In this document: in pieces, positions 62,444-64,000 of the stretch
Layout: each line of letters opens with the position of its first letter
How positions within the stretch are numbered: the first letter of the stretch is position 1
Source of the DNA: Dimorphilus gyrociliatus
Lineage: Eukaryota > Annelida > Polychaeta > Dinophilidae
NCBI GenBank assembly: GCA_904063045.1
Contig: CAJFCJ010000008.1
Coordinates: forward strand, 496,001-560,000
Reading direction: 5' to 3'
DNA length: 64,000 nt
Made by a program: the position numbers and the translations under genes
The notes under the pieces: generated by a model
The model's database searches: none
What the model saw: the letters and a program-made list of their open reading frames with translations, nothing else
What the model was told of the DNA's origin: nothing

Positions 62444-63604
62444 CTATGGCCTGACATATCTTCCAAAGAACAAGGGTGTTCCAGAAGACGAATGCACAAT
62501 TGAAAATAAGAAAGGCCTGTTAGCCCTAAATTCTGGATTGACTGCGGCACATCTAAGACTCATTACAGCAGCAGTTGCGGCGGCTGCTTCACTACCTTCC
62601 TCATTTACTTCCAAGAATGCTTTATGTACTGCACTGCTTACAAAAAGATCCTTGGTACCTGTCATAAGGCTAAGATCAGCAAGCTTTTCGTCAAAAACGT
62701 CTTTGAGACCTAGTTGGGGCAAAACGGCTTCTAATTCAAGTTTTGTTTCCAGGCGAAACTTTGGGAAAAAAACAGAAATTTTCTCCTCAGTATACGAGAA
62801 ATGACCTCGCATGTTGGATAGTATATCAATATTCAATTTGTTTTGCAATTCATTCAAAGCGAACAGTCCACCTTGCTGGTGAGGCAAAGGTAGGAATACA
62901 AGCATCTTGAAGTTTGGATTTTTGTAAGGAAGCTCAAGAACTTGGATATTTAGATTCGAGCTATAGCCAAGTCGATACTTTCCAGATCTATACATCATTC
63001 GCGTTTCTACCTTTTCGTCTTTAGTGATCATGAAATTCATAATTTGAGTAGCCCGTTCGTCAAATTTTTCAGCCCAATCAGCTTTGAAATAGACTGCATT
63101 TACAAGTATCATACGAGTAAGTGCAGTAACTGCATCCTCCTTTAAAAGATTCTTGATTTTACCCTTTGTTATATCTTCAACCCATTTATTCAAATCTTGA
63201 ACTATTTTGCTCTTTTCAGATGATGCAAAATTCACTCTAATTGGGTCTTGTTCGTAGAAATTTTTCAGACTGTGTATAAAATCTTGTAGAAAAGTATACT
63301 TCTCTTGTGCAAGAATTCTATTGGCAACATTCAATTCAATGTTATTCTGTCCTCTAAAAAGTTTCGAAATTTCAAGCATTTCCTTGTGAACATCTTCAGT
63401 ACTGTTGAAAGACCCAAAACTGAATATATCTTCTAGTTGTTTTTGTGATTCACCGGCAGATCCAAGAAAAATCATTCCAAAAACGGTTGACAGTGATATA
63501 GGACTGAAAAATATATTTTCAGTATCCTTAGATAAATGCTTTAAAAGGCATAAAGAAAAGTTTAAGTTAGCCGTAGCTAGGTTTGAAGTAACACACGAAG
63601 CCAT
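62444..63604 (-). CDS. Serpin, clade-B-like (intracellular), inhibitory, P1 Arg
   Basis: Serine protease inhibitor of 386 residues, intronless. It has no signal peptide; the ovalbumin/clade-B-like start suggests a cytosolic or nucleocytoplasmic protein. Serpin marks are IFFSPISLSTVFGMIFLGSAG, LVNAVYFKADWAEKFD, LELPYKNPNFKMLVFLP, ISVFFPKFRLET and the end RPFLFSIVHSSSGTPLFFGRYVRP. The reactive-centre hinge EEGSEAAAATAA (residues 335 on) has the small residues needed for loop insertion, so it should be inhibitory. Counting from the hinge, P1 is Arg351 and P1' Cys352 (MSLRC), which predicts trypsin-like targets. The same Arg-Cys pair occurs, as I recall, in human SERPINB6. Which vertebrate member it matches cannot be decided. 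Confidence 0.95.
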   Translation of the reverse strand: MASCVTSNLATANLNFSLCLLKHLSKDTENIFFSPISLSTVFGMIFLGSAGESQKQLEDIFSFGSFNSTEDVHKEMLEISKLFRGQNNIELNVANRILAQEKYTFLQDFIHSLKNFYEQDPIRVNFASSEKSKIVQDLNKWVEDITKGKIKNLLKEDAVTALTRMILVNAVYFKADWAEKFDERATQIMNFMITKDEKVETRMMYRSGKYRLGYSSNLNIQVLELPYKNPNFKMLVFLPLPHQQGGLFALNELQNKLNIDILSNMRGHFSYTEEKISVFFPKFRLETKLELEAVLPQLGLKDVFDEKLADLSLMTGTKDLFVSSAVHKAFLEVNEEGSEAAAATAAVMSLRCAAVNPEFRANRPFLFSIVHSSSGTPLFFGRYVRP

Positions 63605-64000
63605 TTTGTTTCTCCTACTAATATCTGATAAGAACTGCAGTTGTCAGGTAAAATCGATTATTATCAGGAAGAGATTTTTTTATGAATATTTATGATTTAT
63701 GTACACGTAGAGGTCCATATTTCGTAATATGTCATAAGAAGAGTAATATTGAATTGTGTTAGCCTATGTTTATAAGTCGCGAAAAGAGGGATTCGAACGA
63801 AACTTAGAAAGGTCTTTCGTAATCATACCATAAATTAATGTTTCCGTACATTCTAAACGTAATAGTACTGATCTCTGCAAACACAGATAAAAAGATATAT
63901 ACTTATTTCTTAGCTTTCCTAAACTTTAAAAAGTTAACTCCTAAAAGAATACATATAAATTGTATTAGATTTATTTGGTCTTTAAAGTTAGATAAGAGTT
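63605..64000. other. Serpin upstream region, end of window
   Basis: This 396-bp AT-rich stretch contains the serpin promoter. No further gene is visible before the window ends. Confidence 0.55.

Noticed and set aside
63780-63815. Box-B-like GTTCGAATCCC on the minus strand (possible tRNA T-arm)
   Set aside because: The flanking bases do not form the five-base T stem, and no box A, anticodon arm or acceptor stem is present at the right distance.

Overview
The window is nuclear DNA of a bilaterian animal. The evidence is spliced genes with GT-AG introns, mostly 45 to 80 bp, AT-rich spacers and animal-type families: cytoplasmic dynein 2 heavy chain, GASZ, HSPA12, DZANK1, SMUG1, APH-1, ELOVL6 and a clade-B-like serpin. 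Genes lie very close together. This suggests an invertebrate with a compact genome, for example a small annelid; that placement is an inference from gene order, intron size and protein character only. I joined exons by hand. Where I give a protein length, the exon phases and the total length are consistent.

Layout: 1-11519 holds the 3' part of DYNC2H1 (+, 15 exons). 11789-13549 holds MRPL17 (+) and a CCDC160-like coiled-coil gene (-), whose coding ends overlap. 13980-18217 holds a DNA polymerase mu/TdT-type enzyme, MGST1 and an unnamed one-pass membrane protein (all +). 18271-20844 holds ASZ1/GASZ (-) and NDUFA12 (+), starting 109 bp apart. 21545-25480 holds PGM3 (-). 25938-34612 holds an HSPA12 homologue (+) with a very long charged N-terminal extension and two large introns. 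34613-38077 has no gene I can support. 38078-41009 holds a SAMD1-like chromatin protein that also carries a double PHD finger (+), then TSEN15 (-). 41905-47807 holds DZANK1 (-), an ELOVL6-type elongase (+) and SMUG1 (+). 48195-52538 holds APH1 (-), an unrecognised acidic protein (+) and a BTBD8-like protein (-). 52600-56351 holds an unrecognised 619-residue protein with a Cys/Ser patch and a DRC10/IQCD-like protein (both +). 56954-59371 holds an unusual protein kinase (-) and ARL3 (+), whose start codons lie 24 bp apart across a CRE palindrome. 59706-63604 holds IDH3B (-) and an intronless serpin (-).

Functional themes: four genes are ciliary (DYNC2H1 for retrograde intraflagellar transport, DZANK1, a DRC10-like nexin-dynein regulatory subunit, and ARL3 for ciliary cargo release). 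Four are mitochondrial (MRPL17, NDUFA12, IDH3B, and ASZ1 through its tail anchor). Two are DNA repair enzymes (Pol mu type, SMUG1). No transposon, rRNA, tRNA, CRISPR array or viral gene was recognised. The most unusual items are the SAMD1-type protein with a double PHD finger, the 670-residue extension on HSPA12, the CRE-centred kinase/ARL3 start region, the overlapping MRPL17/CCDC160-like ends, and frequent 5' splice sites with a pyrimidine at intron position +3.
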